Origin: Candidatus Lloydbacteria bacterium RIFCSPLOWO2_02_FULL_54_12
GTDB taxonomy: Bacteria > Patescibacteriota > Minisyncoccia > Phycocordibacterales > UBA6899
Reading direction: 5' to 3'
Assembly: GCA_001819095.1 (NCBI GenBank)
Contig: MHLS01000068.1
Location: 887 to 11,622, forward strand
Length of the DNA: 10,736 bases
A program made the position numbers and the translations under genes. Below are positions 5,147 through 10,368 of the stretch, one piece after another. Under the pieces are notes generated by a model, which was not told the DNA's origin, ran no database searches, and saw nothing but the letters and a program-made list of their open reading frames with translations. Positions within the stretch are counted from its first letter, which is position 1. Each line of letters starts with the position of its first letter.

Positions 5147-5802
5147 CGTTTTTGCGGCGAACGAAGGAAGAACTCGATCGTGCGCGTGCCGCGCGGGGAA
5201 GGTTTGTACTGCGCAAGTTGAAACGCATTCTTCCCGAGGCGGGAATGATGCTTCGGTACGGGAGCGACTGGGAGCTTCTCGTTGCCGTCGAACTTTCGGC
5301 GCAGTGTACGGACAAGAAGGTGAACGAGGTAACCCCGCGTCTTTTTGCGCGGTATCCGAGACTTGAGGACTATGTGCAGGCTGACCCCCGAGAGTTCGAG
5401 CGACTTATCTATCAGACGGGTTTTTATCGTAATAAGACGAAAAATATTCTTGCGGCGGCGAAGATGGTAAAGCAAAAGTTCCGCGGGAAGATCCCGAAGA
5501 CCATGAAGGAAATGCTCGAGATCCCCGGCGTGGCACGGAAGACGGCCAACGTCGTTTTAGGGAATGCCCACGGCGTGGTGGAGGGGATCGCGGTGGACAC
5601 GCACGTGAAACGCCTCGCGCGCGTCTTGGGGCTTTCAGCTGAACACGACCCCGACAAGATTGAACGTGACCTCATGGCGATACTCCCGAGAAAAGAATGG
5701 TTTCATGCCACCTATCTCCTTATCGAGTACGGCCGCAAATATTGTCCGGCGCGAAAACACGATCAGACAAAATGTCCGCTGGGGCATTTGGGGGGAAAAT
5801 AA
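5143..5802 (+). CDS. nth: Endonuclease III (DNA glycosylase/AP lyase), degenerate Fe-S loop
   Basis: Nth removes oxidised pyrimidines from DNA and nicks the abasic site in base excision repair. The 219-residue length fits. Seen: LLVAVELSAQCTDKKVN (45-61) at the first family block; the helix-hairpin-helix EIPGVARKTANVV (126-138) with the catalytic lysine K133; and VDTHVKRLA (151-159) with the catalytic aspartate D152. The C-terminal iron-sulfur loop normally has four cysteines spaced C-x6-C-x2-C-x5-C. Here only the first (C201) and third (C211) remain; the second is Gln208 and the fourth is Gly217, so a 4Fe-4S cluster is unlikely. The ATG at 5143 overlaps the stop of the previous gene by 4 bases; the longer open frame upstream is a shadow of that gene. 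Confidence 0.95.
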   Translation: MTFLRRTKEELDRARAARGRFVLRKLKRILPEAGMMLRYGSDWELLVAVELSAQCTDKKVNEVTPRLFARYPRLEDYVQADPREFERLIYQTGFYRNKTKNILAAAKMVKQKFRGKIPKTMKEMLEIPGVARKTANVVLGNAHGVVEGIAVDTHVKRLARVLGLSAEHDPDKIERDLMAILPRKEWFHATYLLIEYGRKYCPARKHDQTKCPLGHLGGK

Positions 5803-5827
5803 AATCATCCGCCTCGTGCGGATGATT
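5803..5827 (-). terminator. Terminator of the 5834-6265 gene
   Basis: AATCATCCGC (5803-5812) pairs with GCGGATGATT (5818-5827). On the minus strand it is followed by TTTATTTT, which suits termination of the minus-strand gene ending at 5834. It directly abuts the nth stop codon on the other strand and may also slow plus-strand transcription. Confidence 0.75.
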
Positions 5828-5833
5828 CCACCA

Positions 5834-6265
5834 CTACTGCATTCCTTGGCATTTCTCCCTGTACTCAGCAACGGTCACGCCGAGCTCATCGGCAAAACGC
5901 TTGGTGTATTTTTCGAACTCTCTCGGATCGGTCATGTCATGCGAGAACCAGCCCTCTTTTCCCCTCAGGTAGACCTGTCCGTTGAAGGGCATCCCGCTGA
6001 TGAGTCCGACATCCATTTGCACGAACCGTTCACCGTTACGTTTGGTAATGAGTAGCATGCGCACCATGCCATTACCCACCGGTGTCGCGTAAATGTCCTG
6101 AACGAGGTTCTGAGTCGATGAGAGGCTACAGCGTGCGTCTTGTACCACATGCTGCCACTCGGAAAGGTTGCTCGGTAACGACGGTTCGGCGGTCTGTGTT
6201 TCGGCGAGCACATTGCCGAAAACGGCGAGAGAAAGACCTGCAGCGACAAAAAAACGTTTTTTCAC
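5834..6265 (-). CDS. Secreted hypothetical protein (143 aa)
   Basis: This protein is unrecognised. Residues 1-21 are a clear signal peptide (MKKRFF, hydrophobic core, NVLA cleavage site), so the mature 122-residue protein is exported. It contains two cysteines, near residue 46 (DARCSL) and near the C-terminus (REKCQ), which could form a disulphide. The middle part has beta-strand-like segments (VRMLLITKRNGERFVQMDV). The GTG start is fixed by AAGGAG 9 bases upstream and by the signal peptide. It has its own promoter and terminator, so it is a single-gene unit. Confidence 0.83.
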   Translation of the reverse strand: MKKRFFVAAGLSLAVFGNVLAETQTAEPSLPSNLSEWQHVVQDARCSLSSTQNLVQDIYATPVGNGMVRMLLITKRNGERFVQMDVGLISGMPFNGQVYLRGKEGWFSHDMTDPREFEKYTKRFADELGVTVAEYREKCQGMQ

Positions 6266-6312
6266 TAAAGGTGCTCCTTGTGGTGGAAAGGGACGAACAT
6301 TTATCTGGCTTC

Positions 6313-6340
6313 AATCTAAGCATTTAAGCAGCACTGTCAA
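6313..6340 (-). promoter_or_regulatory. Promoter for 6265 gene (minus)
   Basis: On the minus strand: TTGACA (plus 6335-6340), a 16-base spacer and TAGATT (plus 6313-6318). Predicted leader is about 40 bases and carries the AAGGAG ribosome binding site. Confidence 0.65.
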
Positions 6341-6387
6341 TTTCATGCGGGACCCAGTGGAGAATCCGCAACGTTCTACGTTGTGTG

Positions 6388-7119
6388 TCAAATGGTCGCC
6401 TGGTTTTTCGTGAGCAGTTTTCTGATGACTTCCTCTGTGTCTTTGGGGTCGCGGACTTTTTTAAGCGGTATGACGCCGATCACGCTTTCGTCGTTGCCGT
6501 TCTTGAAGAGCGCATCGCCGACGTAGAGGCAGTCGCTCTTTTTCCACCCCATTCTTTTGCAAAGCGCCGCGATGTTCTTTCCTTTGTGGCTACCCTTGAT
6601 ATAGAAATCAAAACACGTTGTCCCCGCGATCTTTACTTCGACCGTCTTGCTTTTGAAGGGAAATGTCTTTAGTGCCGCCGCGCGTTTTTTCTTGTCGGGG
6701 TCGAAGCGCTCCTTTTTGGTGATGTCTTTTTCGGTGTGCCCGACGAAGGAATAGGATATCTGGGAGCCCCGGTCCTCAACGAGATCGAACTCGCTCTCGT
6801 AGGGAAATGTATTACCTGCGTGGATGGCTTTGATGTAGTTGAGCACCTCGTATTTTTCAAGCCAGTTGAGTTTGTTTTCCCAAAGGATATTGCCTTGTTT
6901 ATCGATGCAGACATTTCCGTTCTGCCCCATACTCCAATACTTGCCGCGCAGAGATTCTCCCAGTTGCGGACGAATTTGCTTGGCGTCCGAACCGCCGGAC
7001 ACCACAAGCACTTCGTGTTTTTGCGTGAGACGCTTGAGAAGGCCGGACATCTCCGGGGAAACCGCCGAGCGGCTTCGGGTCAGTGTGTTGTCGAGGTCGA
7101 AAAATATATATTTGGGCAT
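6388..7119 (-). CDS. HAD-IIB phosphatase, phosphomannomutase-like
   Basis: This 243-residue protein is a HAD superfamily hydrolase of the Cof/phosphomannomutase (IIB) type. Motif I is FFDLDNTLT (nucleophile D8, acid/base D10); motif II is VVSGGS (S41); a lysine near 179-181 would be motif III; motif IV is GDALFKNGND (201-210). The cap region contains segments that resemble eukaryotic-type phosphomannomutase (RGSQISYSFVG near 117-127; CFDFYIKGSHKG near 169-180). It may interconvert hexose 6- and 1-phosphates or dephosphorylate sugar phosphates; motifs alone do not decide which. The ATG at 7119 follows a -10 box by 6 bases with no Shine-Dalgarno sequence, so the mRNA is probably leaderless. Confidence 0.88.
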   Translation of the reverse strand: MPKYIFFDLDNTLTRSRSAVSPEMSGLLKRLTQKHEVLVVSGGSDAKQIRPQLGESLRGKYWSMGQNGNVCIDKQGNILWENKLNWLEKYEVLNYIKAIHAGNTFPYESEFDLVEDRGSQISYSFVGHTEKDITKKERFDPDKKKRAAALKTFPFKSKTVEVKIAGTTCFDFYIKGSHKGKNIAALCKRMGWKKSDCLYVGDALFKNGNDESVIGVIPLKKVRDPKDTEEVIRKLLTKNQATI

Positions 7120-7125
7120 GACGTC

Positions 7126-7155
7126 AGTATATTCCTCTTCGTACTAATCCTACAA
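7126..7155 (-). promoter_or_regulatory. Promoter giving a leaderless mRNA for the HAD gene
   Basis: On the minus strand: TTGTAG (plus 7150-7155), an 18-base spacer and TATACT (plus 7126-7131). Only 6 bases separate the -10 from the ATG. Confidence 0.55.
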
Positions 7156-7181
7156 CACACCGGATACAAGTTTTGATGCAT

Positions 7182-7214
7182 GAGGCGCCTCGCCTTAGTT
7201 GACGGTTGCGAGGC
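7182..7214. repeat. Overlapping palindrome and hairpin
   Basis: GAGGCGCCTC (7182-7191) is a perfect 10-bp palindrome. It overlaps an alternative hairpin, GCCTCGC (7187-7193) with GCGAGGC (7208-7214). A further short dyad, TGATCTC-GT-GAGATCA, follows. The region lies between the HAD promoter and the terminator of the 7276 gene. Function unknown. Confidence 0.5.
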
Positions 7215-7230
7215 ATGATCTCGTGAGATC

Positions 7231-7269
7231 AAAAACTCCGCAGACCGTCTTAATGGCGGAACTACGGAG
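7231..7269 (-). terminator. Probable terminator of the 7276 gene
   Basis: On the minus strand CTCCG and CGGAG pair (plus 7236-7240 with 7265-7269), with an inner CCG/CGG stem, and are followed by TTTTTGATC. It lies just after the end of the minus-strand gene. Confidence 0.6.
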
Positions 7270-7275
7270 CGATAG

Positions 7276-7677
7276 TCAGATCAGGGGTTCGGAACAGAAC
7301 TTTTTCAGTTGTTTCCAGAATGAACGATGGCGGGGGAGCCAGATGACGGTTCTTCCGCCGACGCGCAGTTTTCGGAATTTTTCCCCGTGATTTTGTTTGA
7401 CGGCGAGAAATGCAAGGGCGACAAGCGGCCACCACAGGGGCCCGATGTAGCGGTATGCACGTTCCTTGGTGCCGGTTTCAGGGTAGGAAAAGTAGAACTC
7501 TTCGACAATTCCCCAATGGGACGCGATGCATACTTCGTGGGGTTTCGGGTGGTTGCCCTGACCGAGGCAACGAACGAGCGGAAGGACATTCTCGCATCCG
7601 CTCCATTCGCGGAGATTTTCCGGCCAGACGCCGATCACGTCTCCGCATTTCGCACAACGAATGCGCCAGTTGCTCAC
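7276..7677 (-). CDS. Cysteine-rich hypothetical protein (133 aa)
   Basis: This protein is unrecognised. It begins with a zinc-ribbon-like CAKCGD (residues 8-13), followed by further cysteines at about 28, 37 and 50; together these could bind a metal. A short hydrophobic segment, LWWPLVALAFLAV (81-93), may touch the membrane, and the C-terminal 35 residues are strongly basic. I prefer the GTG at 7677 because GGAG lies 5 bases upstream. The frame is open to a TTG at 7734 (152 residues), so the start is uncertain. No clear promoter was found, although TTGACA occurs at 7729-7734 on this strand. Confidence 0.6.
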   Translation of the reverse strand: MSNWRIRCAKCGDVIGVWPENLREWSGCENVLPLVRCLGQGNHPKPHEVCIASHWGIVEEFYFSYPETGTKERAYRYIGPLWWPLVALAFLAVKQNHGEKFRKLRVGGRTVIWLPRHRSFWKQLKKFCSEPLI

Positions 7678-7858
7678 GGCTTCTCCGAGTAACACTCCTC
7701 GACCGTTCTCGCGCGTTTGTCTCTTGGGTGTCAATTTGCCCGCCCCGTGAAAACTTTTTCATTTTCAGTTTGTGGGGAAAAATGTAGAATAGTATCTGCC
7801 GACCACTTTAGTGTCGACTTGCAGCCCAGTTCTATTGGGGCTAGGATACGAGGCGTTG

Positions 7859-7929
7859 GCGGGATTAGTTTAATGGTAGAACTTCAGTTTTCCAAACTGA
7901 TGGCGGGAGTTCGATTCTCCCATCCCGCA
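7859..7929 (+). tRNA. tRNA-Gly (anticodon TCC)
   Basis: Acceptor GCGGGAT (7859-7865) pairs with ATCCCGC (7922-7928). The D-arm contains AATGGTAG, the anticodon stem CAGTT/AACTG encloses TTTTCCAA (anticodon TCC), and the T-arm is GGGAG-TTCGATT-CTCCC. The discriminator is A7929 and no CCA is encoded. Together with tRNA-Gly(GCC) it covers the glycine codons. A weak promoter, TTTCAG / TAGAAT (-10 at 7785-7790), lies upstream. Confidence 0.97.
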
Positions 7930-7936
7930 CTCGGCA

Positions 7937-7970
7937 AACGAAAAGCCGCTCGGAAAAGCGGTTTTTCGTT
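7937..7970 (+). terminator. Terminator after tRNA-Gly(TCC)
   Basis: AACGAAAAGCCGCT (7937-7950) pairs with AGCGGTTTTTCGTT (7957-7970), with one G-T pair. The T5 run is within the right arm. Confidence 0.9.
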
Positions 7971-8029
7971 GTTGTCGGTGCGAGGACAGGAAGTTTCTCG
8001 AGTTACTTCCGCGGGCGATTTCCAATCCT

Positions 8030-8057
8030 TTGACATCCCTCAAAACCCTCGTATAGT
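8030..8057 (+). promoter_or_regulatory. Strong promoter giving a leaderless mRNA for 8065 gene
   Basis: TTGACA (8030-8035), a 16-base spacer and TATAGT (8052-8057), 7 bases before the ATG at 8065. This is the clearest leaderless arrangement in the window. Confidence 0.75.
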
Positions 8058-8064
8058 TATTCAT

Positions 8065-8616
8065 ATGTCAAACAAAAACAAAGTCCCAATCGATGCGTAT
8101 TCGGCGGATGAATTCAAGAGCAACTTGGGGTCGCTTACGGAGTCGGGCGTAGAATATGTGCCGCCTTCGGTGGAGCGCGAAAAAGATGAGGATTGGCAGG
8201 TCGTGAACGGCGCGTTCACCGAAGAAGAGCGAAATATGGTGCGGCGTCTTGATCAGCTCTATGTCAACGCGCGGCGGGAAGCTTTCGCCGAAGACGAAAA
8301 AAGGACCCTCGGTGAACTTATACCCCCCGTGCTCAAGGCTATTCACGCGATGGAAGAGGACGCAAGGGGAACCGTAGAGCGGATAGGGAGTGACGCCGGC
8401 AGGGTTGCTTCCGTTGCGAAGGACTTCTTGAGAGAGGCAAAAGATGCTCGGGAGCGATTGCAAGGCCGCGCAGGCATCAAGAGTGGCGCAGTGGGGGAGC
8501 TCTATGTCGGTCTTCGGGAAGCACACGGAGCATTGAAGCGTCTTGCAAGTGCTTTCGTGATGCCGGATCGATTTGGAAACAATAAACAGGAGCCGCTTCA
8601 CGGCCGAGCGGCATGA
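8065..8616 (+). CDS. Hydrophilic helical hypothetical protein, coupled to MsrB
   Basis: This is an unrecognised 183-residue protein. It is highly charged (many Glu, Arg, Lys, Asp), almost certainly mostly helical, with no signal peptide, membrane segment or cysteine. A stretch at about residues 90-130 (AMEEDARGTVERIGSDAGRV and following) has a repeating pattern that could form a coiled coil. The ATG at 8065 is preceded by a strong promoter and no Shine-Dalgarno sequence; the open frame upstream crosses the tRNA and its terminator and is not coding. Its TGA overlaps the MsrB start (ATGA, 8613-8616), so both are made from one mRNA. What a cytoplasmic helical protein would do with an extracytoplasmic MsrB is unknown. 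Confidence 0.78.
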   Translation: MSNKNKVPIDAYSADEFKSNLGSLTESGVEYVPPSVEREKDEDWQVVNGAFTEEERNMVRRLDQLYVNARREAFAEDEKRTLGELIPPVLKAIHAMEEDARGTVERIGSDAGRVASVAKDFLREAKDARERLQGRAGIKSGAVGELYVGLREAHGALKRLASAFVMPDRFGNNKQEPLHGRAA

Positions 8617-9083
8617 AAAAGCGAAGGACCGTCGTTACGTTCCTTGTGGCTTTTGTCGCGGCGGCTCTGGTGTTTTTCTTGTATTTGCGGGAACAAACAG
8701 ATCTTCTCGCGCCACCGGGTGTCAAAGAACGTCTTTCGCCGGAGGTTTACCGTGTTATGTATGAACGGGGGACGGAGCCGGCATTTTCGAGTCCGCTGGA
8801 CAAGGAATACCGCAAGGGGACCTATGTGACCGCTGATACGGGTCTTTATGTCTACCGCTCCGAGGATAAATATGATTCCGGAACGGGGTGGCCCTCATTC
8901 ACGAAACCTATTGAGGGGAGTATCGAGTTGCGTGAGGACGGATCGCTCTTTGGTAAACGTGTCGAGGTCGTTTCCGTCGATACCGGCGCTCACCTTGGCC
9001 ACGTCTTTGACGACGGTCCACCACCGCTCGGTAAACGTTACTGCATGAATGGTGTTGCGCTTCGGTTCATACCCGATGAATAA
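8613..9083 (+). CDS. msrB: Membrane-anchored methionine-R-sulfoxide reductase (MsrB)
   Basis: MsrB reduces methionine-R-sulfoxide in oxidised proteins. Residues 5-24 are a hydrophobic anchor or signal, so this copy acts outside the cytoplasm. The SelR domain follows: ERGTEPAFSSPL (51-62), KYDSGTGWPSF (86-96), SVDTGAHLGHVFDDGPPP (121-138) and RYCMNGVALRFIP (142-154), with catalytic Cys144. The two CxxC zinc motifs are absent, and the usual resolving cysteine in SGCGWPSF is Thr91. Cys144 is the only cysteine, so recycling must use an external thiol or partner protein. The ATG overlaps the stop of the preceding gene by 4 bases. Confidence 0.95.
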   Translation: MKKRRTVVTFLVAFVAAALVFFLYLREQTDLLAPPGVKERLSPEVYRVMYERGTEPAFSSPLDKEYRKGTYVTADTGLYVYRSEDKYDSGTGWPSFTKPIEGSIELREDGSLFGKRVEVVSVDTGAHLGHVFDDGPPPLGKRYCMNGVALRFIPDE

Positions 9084-9085
9084 TT

Positions 9086-9140
9086 AACATACAAGGTCGG
9101 ACCTTAGGAGTTAATCCTTCAAGGTCCGACCTTGTATGTT
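9086..9140. repeat. 20-bp inverted repeat built from AAGGTCGGACCTT
   Basis: Positions 9086-9105 and 9121-9140 are perfectly complementary and would form a long hairpin, extended inside by AGGA/TCCT. Each arm contains a smaller palindrome, AAGGTC-G-GACCTT or its complement. The same core recurs at 10268-10288. It lies directly after the msrB stop. Confidence 0.88.
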
Positions 9141-9150
9141 GTTTTGTTGA

Positions 9151-9184
9151 ACTAAAAAGTCCCGCCGAAGCGGGACCTTTTAGT
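9151..9184. terminator. Bidirectional terminator between msrB and HU
   Basis: ACTAAAAAGTCCCGC (9151-9165) pairs with GCGGGACCTTTTAGT (9170-9184), with one mismatch, around a CGAA loop. A and T runs on both sides let it end msrB on plus and HU on minus. Confidence 0.9.
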
Positions 9185-9207
9185 GTATGTTTGATGAACT
9201 CCTTCGC

Positions 9208-9480
9208 TTATCTGACCGCGTCCTTCAGCGCTTTTGCAGCGCGGAATTTGGGGACGCGCATCGCCGCCACCTTGATAGATTCGCCCGTGCGCGGGTTGCG
9301 CGCAGTGCGTGCGGCGCGGGTCTTTACGGAGAAGATGCCGAGACCGGCGATCGAGACTTCCTCGCCCCCCTTGAGGCAATTGGTGATCGTTTCGATCATC
9401 GTTTCAACAGCCTGCTCTGCAGCGACTTTCGTGCCGCCGAGCTTTCCGTGGACCGCTTCAACAATCGACTGCTTGTTCAT
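9208..9480 (-). CDS. hup: HU-family nucleoid protein
   Basis: HU is a small dimeric protein that bends and compacts DNA. The 90-residue length is typical. The N-terminal helices begin MNKQSIVEAV; the beta-arm signature region is GLGIFSVKTRAARTARNPRTGE (46-67, quoted in parts), containing the conserved NPRTG with the proline that intercalates into DNA; and the C-terminal helix is FRAAKALKDAV. The ATG at 9480 has no Shine-Dalgarno sequence. A promoter is not obvious: the TTCATA/TATGAA pair just upstream (16-base spacer) is possible but coincides with an inverted repeat. It may be leaderless. Confidence 0.96.
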   Translation of the reverse strand: MNKQSIVEAVHGKLGGTKVAAEQAVETMIETITNCLKGGEEVSIAGLGIFSVKTRAARTARNPRTGESIKVAAMRVPKFRAAKALKDAVR

Positions 9481-9498
9481 CGTGTTTGAATTAGGCCG

Positions 9499-9578
9499 CG
9501 TTCATAAGTTACTTCCATAAAGTATGAACGTGGCACAAAGGGTCGTAATCATAAATAACTACGAAGTTATTTATGAAC
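9499..9578. repeat. Repeated CGTTCATA dyads upstream of HU
   Basis: CGTTCATA (9499-9506) and TATGAACG (9523-9530) form an inverted repeat with a 16-base spacer. A second hairpin follows, CATAAATAACT (9550-9560) with AGTTATTTATG (9565-9575), and its right arm runs into another TATGAACG (9572-9579). Three copies of the same 8-mer in this position could be an operator for HU, which is often autoregulated; this is inference. Confidence 0.6.
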
Positions 9579-9604
9579 GGACCCTAAGCAGATTCTAATA
9601 AATG

Positions 9605-9649
9605 GTTATTTTGCCCGCTTTCTGCGGACAAATAACTCTGCATGCAGAG
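9605..9649. repeat. Hairpin and 14-bp palindrome
   Basis: GTTATTT (9605-9611) pairs with AAATAAC (9630-9636), and G-CCGC with GCGG-C inside makes one imperfect stem-loop. It is followed at once by the perfect palindrome CTCTGCATGCAGAG (9636-9649). Between HU and the EamA-like gene no coding sequence is seen. Confidence 0.65.
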
Positions 9650-9724
9650 GTATTTCTCCTCTTCCGTAATTATACTCTTGCCATTCCCCCTCGCAATGAA
9701 GCCGTTATTTCAACGTGGATATCC

Positions 9725-9781
9725 TGTGTACTGTCAAAAAATTGACAGTACACATTAAAACATGTTACAATTTTGACAGTA
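9725..9781 (+). promoter_or_regulatory. Promoter with TTGACAGTA operator-like array
   Basis: A perfect 13-bp inverted repeat (9725-9737 with 9742-9754, AAAA between) has the core ACTGTCAA/TTGACAGT. A third half-site TTGACAGTA lies at 9773-9781. The middle copy provides the -35 (TTGACA 9742-9747) with TACAAT (9766-9771) at 18 bases. A repressor bound here would cover both -35 and start site, so the EamA-like gene is probably regulated. Confidence 0.7.
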
Positions 9782-9814
9782 AAAGCGTTATTGTGCTTAC
9801 AACAAGGAGGGTAA

Positions 9815-10216
9815 GTGACGAATAATCCATTGGTGTTGGCGGCGTTCTCCTCGGTCGTCTTTGGGGCGTGGCCTCTCATTGCGAGGCTTTCGGGTACAGG
9901 GAGCGCGTGGACGGCCATTGTGGTCGCCATTGGGACGCTTGGCGTCGTACTTTTGGGTGCGAATAGCGATACACCAGATCTCAAGGGGTGGGGCGTCCTC
10001 CTCCTCGCGGGGGTCGTGAACGGTCTCGGATTTCTTGCTTACTCGAAGATCTTGGAGCGAAAAGAGATCGAACTGTCGCAGTATCTCGCCATGGTTCCCG
10101 TCGGGATGGTCGTCATCACCGTCGTCGGGGCTATGCTTTTCTTCGGGGAGCCGGCAACAGCCAAAAAAGTCGCCGGCGTCCTCCTTGCCGTCATCGCGCT
10201 CGTTCTCATGGCGTAA
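9815..10216 (+). CDS. EamA/DMT-type single-domain membrane protein
   Basis: This 133-residue protein has about five hydrophobic segments (roughly 6-24, 31-49, 58-78, 90-110, 115-132). The C-terminal pattern, ending in LFFGEPATAKKVAGVLLAVIALVLM, is typical of one EamA repeat of the drug/metabolite transporter superfamily. Classical members have two repeats (about 300 residues); this has one, so it would have to work as a dimer, as small half-size DMT proteins do. The substrate cannot be told. The GTG start is fixed by AAGGAGG at 9804-9810. It stands alone, between an operator-like array and its own terminator. Confidence 0.85.
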   Translation: MTNNPLVLAAFSSVVFGAWPLIARLSGTGSAWTAIVVAIGTLGVVLLGANSDTPDLKGWGVLLLAGVVNGLGFLAYSKILERKEIELSQYLAMVPVGMVVITVVGAMLFFGEPATAKKVAGVLLAVIALVLMA

Positions 10217-10238
10217 GGTACAACGGAGAAGGTTTTGC

Positions 10239-10264
10239 CAAAAGCCGCCCACGGGCGGCTTTTG
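10239..10264 (+). terminator. Terminator of the EamA-like gene
   Basis: CAAAAGCCGCC (10239-10249) pairs with GGCGGCTTTTG (10254-10264) around CACG. It is a standard intrinsic terminator. Confidence 0.88.
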
Positions 10265-10267
10265 TTG

Positions 10268-10288
10268 GTACAAGGTCGGACCTTGTAC
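10268..10288. repeat. Third copy of the GTACAAGGTC palindrome
   Basis: GTACAAGGTC-G-GACCTTGTAC is a perfect 10-bp dyad around one base. It shares its core with the long hairpin at 9086-9140. It follows a terminator and precedes a strong promoter. Confidence 0.85.
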
Positions 10289-10318
10289 GGCGGGGCATTC
10301 AGAGCAAGTGGAAAAAAG

Positions 10319-10347
10319 TTGACAGAACACACAAAAAACTGTATTAT
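10319..10347 (+). promoter_or_regulatory. Strong promoter for the last gene
   Basis: TTGACA (10319-10324), exactly 17 bases, then TATTAT (10342-10347). Predicted start is near 10354. It is one of the best promoters in the window. Confidence 0.8.
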
Positions 10348-10368
10348 GTTATTCAGTTTCGGCTTTGC

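Noticed and set aside
5599..5612. parS-like CACGTGAAACG in nth
   Set aside because: Only a half-site, and it is explained by the conserved DTHVKRLA motif.
7792..7849. Three-way-junction-like leader before tRNA-Gly(TCC)
   Set aside because: GTATC/GATAC encloses two small hairpins, but the stems are only 5-7 bp and the predicted transcription start falls within the first arm.
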